A stretch of DNA of 64,000 nucleotides, taken from NCBI GenBank assembly GCA_015179025.1, contig WHUX01000013.1:62001-126000 (forward strand), read 5' to 3'. Numbering within the stretch: position 1 is the first letter of the stretch; each line of letters opens with the position of its first letter. Source of the stretch: Terfezia claveryi (Eukaryota; Ascomycota; Pezizomycetes; Pezizales; Pezizaceae). A model generated the notes under the pieces. The model ran no database searches, was not told the DNA's origin, and worked only from the letters and a program-made list of their open reading frames with translations. Positions 36,201 through 48,900 of the stretch are shown here, piece after piece. The position numbers were made by a program, and so were the translations under genes.

Positions 36201-36799
36201 ATATTGACGACTCATGTATCTATGAACGATAACCCGTGTTAGATTAAGGTGGGTTCAGATCTCCCCCCCCAAAAAAAAAAGGTCAATACATACCCCTTTC
36301 AGGATAACTGCAAGTTTAGTTTTGGGCTTTGCCGGTGGAGCCCATATGGTCGCAATTTGGTGGACTGGATTCACAGACTCATCGAACTCATCAATAGGCT
36401 CAGGCTATTTTCTGGTCAACACCATCCTACTGTTCTCTACGGCACACAATGGCTTACCTCTCGTGACCTAGACCTATGCCGCTTCGACCTCGACCTCGTA
36501 ATATCATCGACGGCGCGTGATGAAGACCGCGAGACTTTAGAGGCAACCCTCTCAGCCTTCATTAACTCCAAGTCATCATTGGTCCTAAACTTCTCTTCCC
36601 GGGTATGACTAGGAGACCGTATCTGGTATGGACTAGGCACATTATCAAAGTCTCCACTTGACGGCAAGTTCAGGGTGTTTAATGGGGCTAATCTCGGAGG
36701 ATTTATATTTTGTTCGGCATCCCTAGACAGTTGACTGGCCGTAGCATGTTGTACTGGGCTGTATACTGGCTCTGGCGAACCAGCTCTGGGCGTACTCAT
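33288..36799 (-). CDS. Mechanosensitive ion channel of the MscS family with EF-hand
   Basis: Eleven exons: 36799-36458, 36404-36294, 36219-36112, 36051-35989, 35934-35780, 35719-35566, 35504-35208, 35151-35058, 35000-34926, 34866-34606 and 34534-33288, giving 968 aa. A Ser-rich cytosolic N-terminus precedes several membrane segments (for example [20 protein letters not shown] and [14 protein letters not shown]). A Ca-binding EF-hand loop ([18 protein letters not shown]) comes next, then the MscS pore and beta domain ([33 protein letters not shown]). The last ~250 residues are low-complexity. The layout matches fungal Msy1/Msy2-type channels, which sit in ER membranes and control calcium rise and volume after hypo-osmotic shock; which paralogue this is was not resolved. 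The exon 8/9 junction uses a weak GTTACC donor and a GAAG acceptor and is the least certain; exon 4's acceptor (GCGAG) was chosen by frame. Confidence 0.88.
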
Positions 36800-37723
36800 A
36801 GCAATTCAAGCCGACAGAAACCACTGCCTTTGAGAAATTTAAAGACCGGATATCTCGATGGTGAACTAATTTAGATGGATCAAGTATGGGTATATTGCCT
36901 AGTGACCACCACCAATTCGACCAGAGATAATGTGGGTATATAGAAAGAAATGAAGATGGGGGATGAGGAGAGACTTTTAAACGTTGGGTAAGAGATGTAA
37001 AAAATAATATGGATAAAGGAGTTCGGCTGAGAGAGCCGATGCATGGGATACAGATAATCACATCAAAGCTGTAAAACGGGAAGCACTTGGGGTATATTGA
37101 GGGAAGATCAATTGAACTTTGTTTGCTTTACAGGGAACATGATACACGGTTATACGTCATGGTACATTTGGGTGGAGAAGTCAACCAGTGTTCTTCTTGG
37201 ACCTGAGTGGGCAACATTGTACATATGAGTATACATGGTATGGGCAGCAACATGGCTGACCGGCAGAGCAGGTTGAGAACTCGAGATATGGACGTTGAGC
37301 CACATACAAAGGCTAGTCAGCAGAGGTTCTGTATGGCTGACTATACAGGCGAGTCTGGGACTTGGCGAGTACACGTGTAGTTATGTACGGTACCTGCGCT
37401 TTGACGGAACCTGGTTAGAGCTGCGCGCACGTGCTGGGCCTGATTATACTGCATTGGGCAGTGGGTTGTTTTGGAGCAGGGGCAGCTTGGGCAGCTCGCA
37501 CTCCGCAGGAGCATCTCAGCATTAAGTGGCCAGTATTTTTTGGGTTCCCGGGACAGGTCCCTCCCTCCTTTCTCTTTACTTGATCCCCGTCTTTTTCTGC
37601 CTGCATTATACCACTATACGCTATACACGAGCACTACACGCAGTGACAGTTGAAGGCTCCAACCCATCTCAATAATCACGATCGCCGCGTCATCTAAGCA
37701 TTGCAATATATTATATAGCAATT
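36800..37723. promoter_or_regulatory. Divergent promoter region, MscS channel / alpha-tubulin
   Basis: About 920 bp separate the two start codons. No gene and no specific recognisable operator. A run of CT-rich sequence (about 37555-37600) precedes the tubulin start. Confidence 0.4.
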
Positions 37724-39485
37724 ATGAGGGGTGAAGTAGGTTTATCTACCTGCAACCCTGCAGCTGTTTAATCTAGGGAATCAATGCAATTGGCAAATAC
37801 TAAGTGTGCAAACAATACAGGTACTTCACGTCCATGTTGGTCAGGCCGGCGTGCAGCTTGGTACTAGTGCTTGGGAATTGTTTGTAGCATCCTCAGACAG
37901 TCCTCTGATATTTTTAGTATTGACTATGGAGCAGGTACCTTTTAGAGCACGGCCTCAAGCCTGATGGAAGGCCCAATGGAGAGCTCAACCAAGATGCAGG
38001 TTCATTCGACACTTTCTTTACGGAAACCGGTAACGGCAAGTATGTTCCTAGGGCACTTTTCGTTGACCTAGACCCCTCTGTAAGTCGTGCACACATGTTT
38101 GAAGACGAGGCATTTCTTCTAACATCCCATTTCAGCCAATTGATGAGATCCGTACTGGTGGTTTTCGCCAATTATTTCACCCTGAATTACTCATTGGCGG
38201 GAAGGAGGATGCTGCCAATAACTGTATGAAATGTTACATTCCTACTGTTTAGTAGCAGCAGACTAACGACCAAACAGATGCAAGGGGTCACTACACCGTT
38301 GGGAAGGAGTTAGTCGAGAGTGTGATTGACCGTATACGGCGTGTTGCGGGTGAGTAACGACACTTGCAGCCTTATCAATAAATTCCCGTGATTGACAGGT
38401 GTCCAAGATGGCTGCTCCAGTTTACAAGGCTTCCTGATTTTCCATTCTTTTGGAGGCGGTACTGGTTCTGGCTTCGGATCTCTAATTCTCGAACGCCTGG
38501 CAGCCGACTATGGCAAGAAGTCCAAGTTGGAATTCTCAATCTATCCATCACCAAGGGTTGCCAATTCGGTCGTCGAGCCGTACAATGCTGTTCTCTCCAC
38601 CCATAGCACTATTGAGAATGCGGATTGTACCTTCCTCGTTGACAACGAAGCTATCTATGACATCTGTCGTCGTAACCTCGATATTCCTCGCCCGTCTTAC
38701 GAGCATCTCAATCGCTTGATTGCTCAGATTGTTTCATCGATTACCTCGTCACTCCGGTTTGAGGGTTCCTTGAATGTTGATCTCAACGAATTCCAGACTA
38801 ACTTGGTGCCTTATCCTCGTACGCCCTCTGCACAAGAAGTGTTCCTGTGTTATTAATGCTAACCATGTTTCAGGTATCCACTATCCGCTGATCTCTTATG
38901 CACCTGTCGTCTCTGCCGGCAAGAGCTCCCATGAGAGCTTCAAGGTTTCCGACTTGACCCTCCAATGTAAGACATCTATCACTCAACAATGTAGTGTTCC
39001 CGCTAACCCCCTCCACAGGCTTTGAGCCAAACAACCAAATGGTCGTCTGCGACCCCAGGAACGGAAAGTACATGGCCGTCGCCCTCCTCTACCGTGGAGA
39101 CGTTATCCCTCGTGACTGCACCGCCGCCATTGGCGCCCTCAAAGCCAAGGCCACCTTCAACCTCGTCGACTGGTGCCCCACGGGTTTCAAACTCGGAATC
39201 AATTTCCAGAAACCATACACCGTCCCTGATAGTGAGCTCGCAGCGACAGACCGCTCGGTTAGCATGCTGTCAAATACTACAGCTATTGCTGAAGCTTGGG
39301 CCCGCCTCGATCATAAGTTCGACCTGATGTACGCCAAGAGGGCATTCGTTCACTGGTATGTTGGTGAGGGAATGGAGGAGGGAGAGTTCTCGGAAGCCAG
39401 AGAGGATTTGGCAGCTTTGGAGAAGGATTATGAAGAGGTTGCTAGTGATTCTGTTGCTGAAGGGGAGGTGGATATGGAGTATTAA
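37724..39485 (+). CDS. TUB1: Alpha-tubulin
   Basis: Eight exons: 37724-37735, 37821-37879, 37935-38079, 38136-38223, 38278-38349, 38408-38818, 38874-38966 and 39019-39485, giving 448 aa. The first exon encodes only MRGE. The GTP-binding glycine loop is GGGTGSGFG, and the C-terminus is acidic and ends in VDMEY, with the terminal Tyr typical of alpha-tubulin. Alpha- and beta-tubulin form the microtubule heterodimer. Two splice choices were settled by conservation: exon 2 ends at a GTTTGT donor so that the junction reads SAWELYLLEHGL, and exon 6 begins at the second AG (38408) so that it reads [13 protein letters not shown]. The first AG, at 38398, would add three residues. Pezizomycotina often have two alpha-tubulin genes; which paralogue this is was not determined. 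Confidence 0.96.
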
Positions 39486-40452
39486 ATAAAGCCGATATGG
39501 TGACACCATGGCATTGTTTTGCTTCGTGGAGTAACATATCTTTTTTGGGGGTATGATTCTGCACTGGGACTGATATTGCTTATGGAATTGATGAGTTTGG
39601 AAATTTCAAAATTTCACCAAAGATTGCACTGACCAAAAAAAAAATATGTAACTGGACTGCTCGCCAATTATTAGGGCATCTAATCCTAGGCTTGGCGATT
39701 TATTGGTTTTTGCTGATACCTAGGATGGCGTTCTACATATTATATGTTCTTTTATTTGGTATATAGTTGAGTTAATGTCAACCAAATTGTAATAGTATAA
39801 GGAAAAATCAGAGATAAGTGATCTTGTTTGGTACCAAATATCTTTATCTTCTGAGTGGTGGGTGGATCGAGAAGACTGATATTTGAGGTTCATATAAGCG
39901 ACACGAATAAAATTTTCCGTTATCTCCTTCGCAAATCTTTTCACCAATTAAGCTTTCAGGCGGCGTGCAAGTCAAAATAACTCTGATAGAATCACCCAAA
40001 GGAAAATTCAACTTCAATTCCTAAACTCCAATACTATAAAAGTAAAAAGGAAGATATGTAGTAAATACAAGTCCCAATGTTTCCCGTATCCCTTCCTAGT
40101 ATCTTAGGCCAAGATAGCAGTTTTGAGACTACTCCTAATCCCTACCTGTGTTCTCCGTCTTCTAATTTTGATATGACAGGGAAGGGTGTGTGTGCAGAGA
40201 GTCCACATGAGGAGATAGAAGAGAGGTTAGGTGAGTTGAACCATAAGGCATGGGATACTTCAGTGTGTGAGTATTGATACCGCTGTAGGTTAGCTGTTTG
40301 TTAACTAGGATGTGAGAAAGGAACAAAAACGGAACCAAAATTAAAAGTGAGAAATAAAATTTTTTCACCGACGTCGATGTGAGTGCTGTCCAAGGAATCA
40401 AAGGTAGCGAAATCAAAGCATTTTCCCAGCATCCTAAAGGTCCTCTTGTCCC
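39486..40452. other. Convergent 3' flanks of tubulin and MFS genes
   Basis: AT-rich, with no gene recognised. Confidence 0.45.
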
Positions 40453-42230
40453 TTATACGATAATCGACTCCGCATCACTCCCAAACTCACTATCCCCCCA
40501 ACTCTCCCTACTCTCCCTCCTCCCCTCTTCCTCTTCCATAACCCAGCTGTCATTCTCATAGCAAATCTCCCACTTCAACGCACTCGCCATCCAATCTCTA
40601 TTGACCCTCGCCCGTTCCTTCACAAACCAGGCCGTGACTGCCCCGCAAACCGCTACCCCCGCCATCCCACACCAAAGCAATAACCCCATAACACCCATCC
40701 CCTCTCCATCATCCCCACCCAGGAGCCATGCCGCCCCTGTCCCGGCAACCGCAAACCCCCTGAATACACTAGCCGAGTGCATAAGCCCCATAATTGATCC
40801 AAGGGAGTACGCATCTGGCGAGGCATTAGTGACAAGGAACACCACCAACGTCTGCGCAAAGGAGGTAACAAGTGTTTTGGTGAAGATCGACCCGGCAGAG
40901 GAAATAGCAATGACGGTTTGACTTGACCTGAACAAGGCAGAAAGGATTGGTGTAAGTACATAGATCAAAGGAAATAGCCAGCAACAGACTCGGTACAGCC
41001 TCAAGAGGCCGACTCGTTCAACGGCCTTGCTGAAGGTGGTATATACAATCACTGCCGCAGAGGAACTCGCTCCAAGGACGACCAAGGAAAGGAAGGAGCA
41101 TCGGAGGCCGAGGCCACCATTCTCAATTGATGCATTTCCCAAAAGCGGGAGAAGCTGGTCAAAAGATGCAGAGTGCAAGCAAAGGAAGGAGAATGAAGCA
41201 AGGAGAACCAAAAGTGATGGTGCGCGAATAGCAGCAGAGAAACCAAGAGGCTTCGGTTTATCGTTGTAGGAATAAGTATAGGTTGTATACTGCTCTGTTG
41301 GTGAAGAAGGCTTCTGTCCAAGGAAAGTATCCTTCTCTGTGCTGTACTCCCCGGAATATCTGTCTGTAAATGAGCCAACATCCGAGGCTCCACAATCATC
41401 ATTCGACGGCAACGTCTCCTTCAAGAAAAAGAAGTTTGCGCAGAAGAACAACACCATCAATCCTGCGCATGCCAACTGCGAGCTCAAGATCGGAAACTTC
41501 TTCCATACCTCGCTATCCGAGAAGCGATTCGCCAACAACGCTTGCAACAGTGGGCCAATGATCCCTCCTGTGGCAACCAGCGGCATTCGCGAGAAATTCC
41601 TCGCTTTGGCCTTTGAAGTATCGCTAACGTCGCCGAGCATTGTCCAAACCATTACCCTCATAGATGACCCCATCAATCCTGCGAAGCCTCGAATGAGGGC
41701 ACAACTAACAATCCCAGTGCTGAATCCCATTGCGAAGCATGACGCTGCCATCCCAACCATTCCTGCGAGCGCCACCGGCCTGCGGCCAAGTCTATCTCCG
41801 AGCCAACCCCAGAATAAGCCGGCAATTGATCCAATAGCAAAGACTGTCTCAACAACTCCAGTCCAGTAGACGGAGTTGACATCCCCGCAGAGCTTTTCAT
41901 CTCGGAGAAGCATATACAATTGCGGCTGTAAGCTTGATGCAACAATCCTAGAAGCCCATTTGCGTTAGTTATGCTCCATACCATGATTGTGATTTGAGGA
42001 GGGTGTACATACGCCTCCGCCAGATGCAACGAATAGATCAACCCTAGCTGCATCCGAGACACCGTCCCCGCCCCCTCACTTCCCTCCGCCTTCCCTCTTC
42101 TTGCCTCCAGGGCAAGTTTCTCCTCATAAATCTCATCGTCACTCTCCTCTTCTAGAAGATATCTATCTTGTTCTCCTTCATATTCCACCACTGAAAGCCC
42201 CAGCTCCTTATGTGTTGACAAAACAACCAT
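40453..42230 (-). CDS. Major facilitator superfamily transporter (DHA1-like)
   Basis: Two exons: 42230-42013 and 41947-40453, giving 570 aa. The junction restores the first membrane segment (MQLGLIYSLHLAEAIVASSL). The loop motif between helices 2 and 3, GWLGDRLGRRPVALAG, is the classic MFS motif A, and about twelve hydrophobic segments are separated by a long central cytosolic loop (about residues 260-310, Ser/Thr/Tyr-rich). Both termini are acidic and cytosolic. The family resembles the fungal DHA1 drug:H+ antiporter group (including yeast YCR023C-like proteins). The substrate cannot be inferred from sequence, and there is no adjacent biosynthetic gene. Confidence 0.85.
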
Positions 42231-44332
42231 CGGGAATCTTAAATCAGAAGGTTGAAACCCAAAAGCTGATCTATTATAATTGATATGCGAAATCTAGGTC
42301 AAGCAAACTTTGAGTGATAGTGAGCGAGTGGGTCTAATTCAGCGAGCCGGCGCGAAGGACCAAAGCCTTTCTCCCCAGAGTGCTAGACTTTGAGGGAAGA
42401 TGAGAGTGGGTATATGTATCAAGTATACCCCACCGGCTTATTTTTATATCTAGGCGGGTAGCAAGAGGGAGTGTATGAGCCTGCTGGCCCTGCAAGTATC
42501 AGGCCTGACTTTCTTTTTTTCTAAGTTTTGACTTGCCCTGGAGATGGGACCTCTATAAACGTTATGCTAGCGGTTCTGATATACTGGCTCAAACGGCGAA
42601 GTGAGTGACGCCGAGGGGGGAGTGTGGGGAAGGGGGGGTGCTGTCCTTTGTCTGTATTATTATGTCAGATCTCAAAAAAGTGAGTGAGCTGGTACACTGG
42701 ATAGTGTGTCGTGTGTGTGTATGTGCTGTAAGAGACGCAGGATGAGGGAAGGGGGGAAGCAAAGGAGTGAGCTTCCTGTTTTCCTGAGACAGATCCTGAA
42801 GTCTGTGTATGAGAGAGCGTGCGTTGAGCGAGTGTCGTGTTGACTGGTGGAGAAAAAGATTGAGATGGGGAGGCCCGGGAGGGTTGGGTGCTTGTGCGGC
42901 CAACAAGAAGGGGCCCAGAGCAAACAGGAGTCGGGGCTCACGTACCGTGAGGCTGCCTACGATAGAATGCATGTATAACGCCCATCAAACATCATGCACA
43001 GTCTGCTCCCTCGGCTTGAGCATAATTTACAGTCGATTTCGTGCCTGCCCTGTGGCAAGCCCGAAGGCACACCAGCGCGGGAGCGTAAGGGGCATAGACA
43101 CATACTGTACCTATGTATCGAGCCCCATAGCATCACGACGATATGCGATGCGAAGTTTCTCCTTTCTCATTTCTCGTGCCTTTTCATCCAATGATTGTCT
43201 CAACCGAATGCCGGCGACTGTCAAGGAAACCCTTCAAGGACCGTCAGTTTATCCCCTGAGAGGGGCAGTGGGAGCCACCAGAATGACTAGCCTGCAGTGA
43301 GATGAAGAAGCCGCTGTGATCTCGAAACACAGGGGCATTACCCTGCATGTTTTGGAATCTGCCAGGACTATGCAGCAGCCTAGACGCAGAGGAGCATAGG
43401 GGCGCATGGACGACCCCAGTTGAACTCGAAGGAACTAACTCAGAAACAGAGAGAAATAGAGAAATAATACTGGCGATCAGGGAGTTCCTGAGTCATGTCA
43501 GTGCCTGTTTTTCACCAGAAGAAGCCGCACAAAGAGAAACAATACCATTGTGATACCTGAGTACCACAAGCCAGAGACTACCAAACCAGGTACAGTAGGC
43601 ATTCCAAGGGTTAGCAAAGCAATATGTAGAGTGCAGATGTAGAAATATGGTGACAACAGCATGCTTATGATGTGCACCGCTAATCATCGATATCACATTG
43701 TGTGATATTCGAAGGTCAAAAGCAAGCATGAGACCACCCACATTTCGTCCTGCGTATATTCTCACCACCTGATCGGAAATGAGCAACCTGGTCGGGTACG
43801 GTGTTTGTGTGCCAACCAGACTAGGTGTTTGTACGCTTACCTGAGGCTTCTTCTTGTGATCCTCTCCCCCTGATCAATAGGCACTCCCTTCTGGTAAAAC
43901 AGTGGGGTAAAGGATTCCAAGCCCCTTCGCCCTTGCAGAACTCGATGTCTGACTTTGTGTTTGAACTACGACAATCCATTGAACTTACAAACCTGACAAT
44001 AATATTACCTTATACTAGTAGATGTTGCGCCCCAGCCAGTTGAAATCCATCAGAACACCCACCCAATTTGCTTCATTTATGAAAGAAAAAAACCAATGAA
44101 ATGCCTAATCGCCAGACTTGCATACAGTATGATGCGCAAAAAAGTTAAGAAAAAAACTCCAGAATGCACAGAAAATAAGAAATAATTGAAATAGTGCGCT
44201 CCAAAATGAACAGCGAAAGGAAATGTGAGATATTAGAAGAGCATATGTGAAACCCGCCTAGATTGACCAATCATGATAAGGAAAGGGGACTTTTTTTTAG
44301 TAAAGGAAATGATTCATGACCACAACCCGTGA
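42231..44332. other. Intergenic; contains a 15-bp insertion with target duplication
   Basis: No supported gene in 2.1 kb. GT-rich tracts near 42700-42840. At 43809-43823 the motif GTGCCAACCAGACTA lies between two copies of GGTGTTTGT (43800-43808 and 43824-43832). Confidence 0.4.
43809..43823 (+). repeat. 15-bp insertion GTGCCAACCAGACTA with 9-bp target duplication
   Basis: The exact 15-mer lies between direct repeats GGTGTTTGT at 43800-43808 and 43824-43832. Confidence 0.75.
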
Positions 44333-45938
44333 CTATCGCCTCAACGAAATTGGCAACTTAACCTTCCGCCAAAGCTTTCGAACTAGCCCAGGATCCTCGT
44401 CCCGGGCCCAGGGAGGGATATCGAACGGCCCCATCCCAGCATCTACATCACTCATGTGAGGCAAGGGCTCCAAAGCAAGAGGATCAGGGGCTTCCTTCTT
44501 GCACCCGTACAGCTGACCCCCGTCCGCTCGTAGATCGGGGCGAGTGAGGGTCATTCGCAACGTCATCTCTCTGCTTCCAGGGGATGTGAGCGGATAGTGA
44601 CCAGTCATAAGAGTAGGCTTCAACGGATTCCCACTTATTGACCTTGAAAGCCGTTTTGCATTGAGGTTGTAAGATTTAACGTCGTCATCGTCAAGGAAGC
44701 TCTCGTCCTGTAGATGGAACGTGTGTTGGTGCCCCCCTGTGTGCGAAGTTGCCGGTCGTCCGTCTTTGTTCGAAGGAAACCCAAATTCAACAGCTTCGTC
44801 AAACTTCTGCGCAGAAGCAAGGTACACGCGGAGTTTCAAACGAGCTTCGGGGTCTTGATAATAAGTGGCTTCGGAATCGATTTGCATGGAGCCCATGGGC
44901 GCTCCAGGAAATGATGGTCGTGCTGCAGGCAATTGATTTGAACACCTTCGACCTCCATTCAGTGCGTAAGGTGAAATCGGAGGTTTGGAATTTAGTTTTG
45001 CCGAAAGGGATAGTGACCGTCTTCGAGAATGGTCGGAATGTGATGTACGTGGGAGAGGTTTCTCCAAGTATGAGTGGTGAAATTCTTCGATATTAAGCCG
45101 GAGGTCGAGGTCGTCCCCTTCGTCCAGCCATCGAAAAGATGTTCGCCAATCGGACAGATCATTTTTCGCATATACATCGGAAGGTGATGGTGGATCTGCT
45201 GTAGTCCTCTGCGAAACAGTGGACGTGGAGCTGTCAAGCGTACCACAACTCCTGTTTGCCTGGTTTCCCATGCGGAAAATAGTTTCATCTGCTGCGTCCA
45301 TGATGACACTCTGACACCTACCCTCAAGCAATAACCTTTCTTCTCGAGTGAAGTGCTTTCTCTTAACTGTCTCTGGGAGATTCAAGAACCATTGAGCATC
45401 AACTTGGGAAAGAGCGAAAGCGTCGGCAGGTGCTGATTTCTTGGATTTTCCTCGAGAGGAGCTTGACCTTGAACTGTCCTGGGAGTGCGAAGAGCTTAAT
45501 GTCCTGCCGTGCCCAAGCTGGTATTGACCCAAGGCCATGCGCAACCGTTCATGTGAAGAGAACATCTGCACAACAGAGGGGTTAACACATATAATGTCCG
45601 AGCGTGCCCTACAAACCGGCTTAGCCCAGGGCTCAGGGGAGCCTGGGAGTACTCACTTTGCGTCTGACCGCCGGAGGAAGACTCTCAAAAACTATTGGGC
45701 TATATTGCGGCGTGCGATCGAACCTCGCTCTCTTGGGATGACAAAATAGTCTTGCTCTTCGTCCCTTCGGTTCAACTAACGAATCGTCCGATAGATTATC
45801 GTCGAAGAATTGTATTGATGATTTGCTGGCGTTTTCCACCACTGGGTCTGATGACGACCTTCCGGCAATTTTAGCTAGCACAGAGGCAGGTGGCATAGCA
45901 CGAAGGGGACGTCTGTCAGGCGGCTGGAAGCATGCCAT
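44333..45938 (-). CDS. Conserved fungal protein of unknown function
   Basis: Two exons: 45938-45657 and 45565-44333, giving 504 aa, joined VRRK-MFSSHERLRMALGQ in phase 0. The protein is mostly Ser-, Asp- and Arg-rich and probably disordered, with two ordered-looking conserved parts: WFLNLPETVKRKHFTREERL followed by LLEGRCQSVIMDAADETIFR (about residues 145-190), and YYQDPEARLKLRVYLASAQK followed by FDEAVEFGFPS (about residues 330-365). Proteins with these blocks occur across Pezizomycotina and are often labelled 'mucin' automatically, which their sequence does not support: there is no signal peptide and no Ser/Thr/Pro tandem repeats. The C-terminus is basic (LVRKLWRKVKLPISLRR). No function is proposed. 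The gene model is credible because both exons are long and open and the intron has GTGAGT and GTGCAG boundaries. Confidence 0.75.
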
Positions 45939-48900
45939 CGAATTGAAATTTGTATGTCGATCAACGCTCGGAATCAGTGTTGGGGGCTGGAATATAAGCG
46001 ATAGTTATGTGAATCTTCCGGAATTTGGCTGAATTGTTTCCCAATGTACCTATGATGTTATGCCTCAATGGATGGGGGCACCTTTAACGAATGTTCGTCC
46101 CTTTCTCTTTCGATACTGGCAAAGCAGAGAGGGTGATATGGATGTGATATATGGATATGTGCAGTTGGTATCCAGTCAATGAGTGACCTGGGGCAACCAT
46201 CACCATAATTAGCTGGAATTCTACAAGGGTGCAAGTCTCAGACATCTCTCACCTGGCGGTTCAGCGAATGAATGGGGCTATTACGCTGAGAATGCCCTCG
46301 TAATTCGCATACCATGCGATGTGTGACCTGCGAGATAGAGACGATCTTTGATTCAAACGACGGTTAAGGCAAGTGACACTGCTCCGGATGTTTTGCTTTC
46401 CTAGGCGGAGATGGGGGCAGCTCAGGAACACTTTCATGGAGGGCGCCGCGATATTATAGCAGCTGCCACGGCCCATATGGGGGGCATGCGGCGAAAGCAT
46501 ATTTTCGTGCTCTACATTATTATTAACCCAAATGTCCCTGGCCAGCTATCGCTTCTGAGGGTGTGTGTATACGCACCAACACGTCAGATGCTGCCCACGG
46601 TTTATCGCTGCAAGGACCCATGACAAAAGCCAGCCCAGTGCCCCTCCTGTTCCACATGCCCTGCTGGAGTTGCCCTCCGCACCTTCTTCCTAGTGTGGAT
46701 AGAGTATGGATGCAAAAGATGATGCTTCTGACCAAGAACATGCCATGGCATGGCGGCGAGCCATTGGGCTGCGAAACTTCTCGCCTACAGGGGTTTGCAC
46801 TGAACTAACAGCCCAGAATCGAACTCGGTTGGCTGATTGACTGATGATCCAGGTATTCTTAGCAGAGGCTGTTTCGTTCCCCCTCATCGTGATTCAAGAC
46901 CTCTGATTGGGTATTGTAATTGTCTTGCCGCCTTCGCAGATGAACCTCAGTCACCTGGCCATTGGAATGACAGTACACAAACTTCATGTAGCTCACAGCT
47001 GAGACAGCTGAGAGTAGCCGCGCCAGTGGGACATATGAGCAGGTGAGTGCATTCCGAGTTCCTCGACATGTACCTATGTGCCGAGATACCATCCGGCTGG
47101 CACCCGTACCCAATTCATTCGGACGTCACAGGTACCGGACGAATAACCCTCCTGGAACCATCCTAATATTCAGACCCTGCATAGGCCCTGCTTTACACTA
47201 AACCCGTGGCCCTTGGTTGATAGCGCAAGGGCATTCGTTTGTGGGGAGAATTGTATTCCATACTTGTATTTCCATACCCATTATTATACAAATATTTGTG
47301 AGCCAGGGGCCCCAATTACCTAAGCCACCAGTAACCCCAAATTTTCTTTGTTTTCTTTGCCCCATCCGATTTCAGTGGCCAGCAGCCGGTGTCAGGCCAA
47401 CATTGTTTGTTTGATTTTCAACGCTACGATGAATTTATTTCTGGGCAACTTATTCCTCGGCTCGCTTCTGCTGGAGTGAGAAAATCCTTGTTCTCCTTGC
47501 TGGGGAGGCTCATTGTGGCTACCAATTCCTGCTCCTAGGCGATCATTCGCATGTGTCTCTGTGACTGTACCCAAATTTGCGATTTCGCGATTTGGAATCG
47601 AAGGCAACTAAAAAAAAGTTCGGCATGAATGAATTTGAATAAGTTTATTGCACATTGAAGGCATCAAAATCTGCCTGCCACCAGTCAATATCTGCACCCG
47701 CATCCCCTTCCCACAAAGACTGGGATAAGAAATAAAGTGGGATAGTGGTCGGCCGTGGGGGTACTTTAGAAAAGCTCTAACTTACATAAGTCTCGATCTA
47801 TATTGCAGATCAAGTGCAGGGCCCTGGGATTAGCCAACCCCCGTGCAAGTTGGAGATCAATGAAGAGGCGAATTACGATGCCATTCAAGTGATAGGACAT
47901 TTCGAGATTCACAATAAGAGAGTCCATACTAGGGTGATCATCACCAGACAGAATTACGACAGGACTGGGTCTCCGAGTATGAAATACTTAGAATACTTCG
48001 AAATGACGAATGCTCTGGCGCAACGCCTAGTAATATGCAGGGTGAAAAGATCTATGGAGATCTGACAATACAAAGGGCTGATGAATGCAGATCTATGTTC
48101 TTATGCTGTCATAAACTAACAAGGTCACTTCGGCTGAAAGTCATTAGGACTAATCAGACTAGCTGGACTAGGAAGTGACTACTCTGGTAGGTTTAGTGCC
48201 TTGAACCTGTTTCCATGGAAACAGTACAACTAGGGGTCAATAATATTACGGGGATACAGTACTACATACTACTGATTGACAATGTGTGTTTTCACCAACC
48301 AACAAGCCCATGGGCATTATTGGATAAGAGTCTTGTGCTACGCTGGAGCGGAAGCAGATTTCCTAAACGAGAAGCCGGTCCGCATGAATTTTTCAATGCT
48401 TGAAATACAGCACCAGCAGATATACTTGTATTTTCATGTACGCAGATAACATAAGAAGGTACTGTAATTAACTATGTTTGCCTATGCATGGGCTCATATT
48501 TGCAGGCTCAGCATTCCATTCCCTTAGCTTCCCATTATTGTCTGCCTCCTCTTCTGAGAGTTTCCTCTATCGGCATACTGATGTCAGGCTACAAATCATG
48601 TATACTATAGGAGCCTATAGGATCGGAAGTCAATGCCAGTTGCCTGAGGCTGCGCGGCCATTGGCTGATAATGATTGTGGCTATAGCTATGGCAAACTCA
48701 CTTACCTCTAGGCTACTTTCCAAAGGTGCCCTACAAGGCTGTACCTAGATCTTACATGTCAAGTCTTCCGAGTGCTGGCTGTGCTTACCCGCCCGGATGC
48801 ATACTGTGGAAATGATATACCCACTTCAAGTATAATATACCTGCAACTAAAATTGGTGGAGCTCTAACTTAAAACCCCAGTACCCACTTAACTAATTTCT

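Noticed and set aside
38399..38407. Alternative acceptor for alpha-tubulin exon 6 adding Gly-Val-Gln
   Set aside because: It would insert three residues into the invariant RRVAD-CSSLQGF region. The AG ten bases upstream also lies too close to the likely branch point.
44333..45938. Naming this protein a mucin
   Set aside because: No signal peptide and no Ser/Thr/Pro tandem repeats; the label is an automatic annotation habit.
46806..46860. tRNA-like GTTCGATTCT on the minus strand
   Set aside because: The surrounding bases do not form a paired T arm or acceptor stem.
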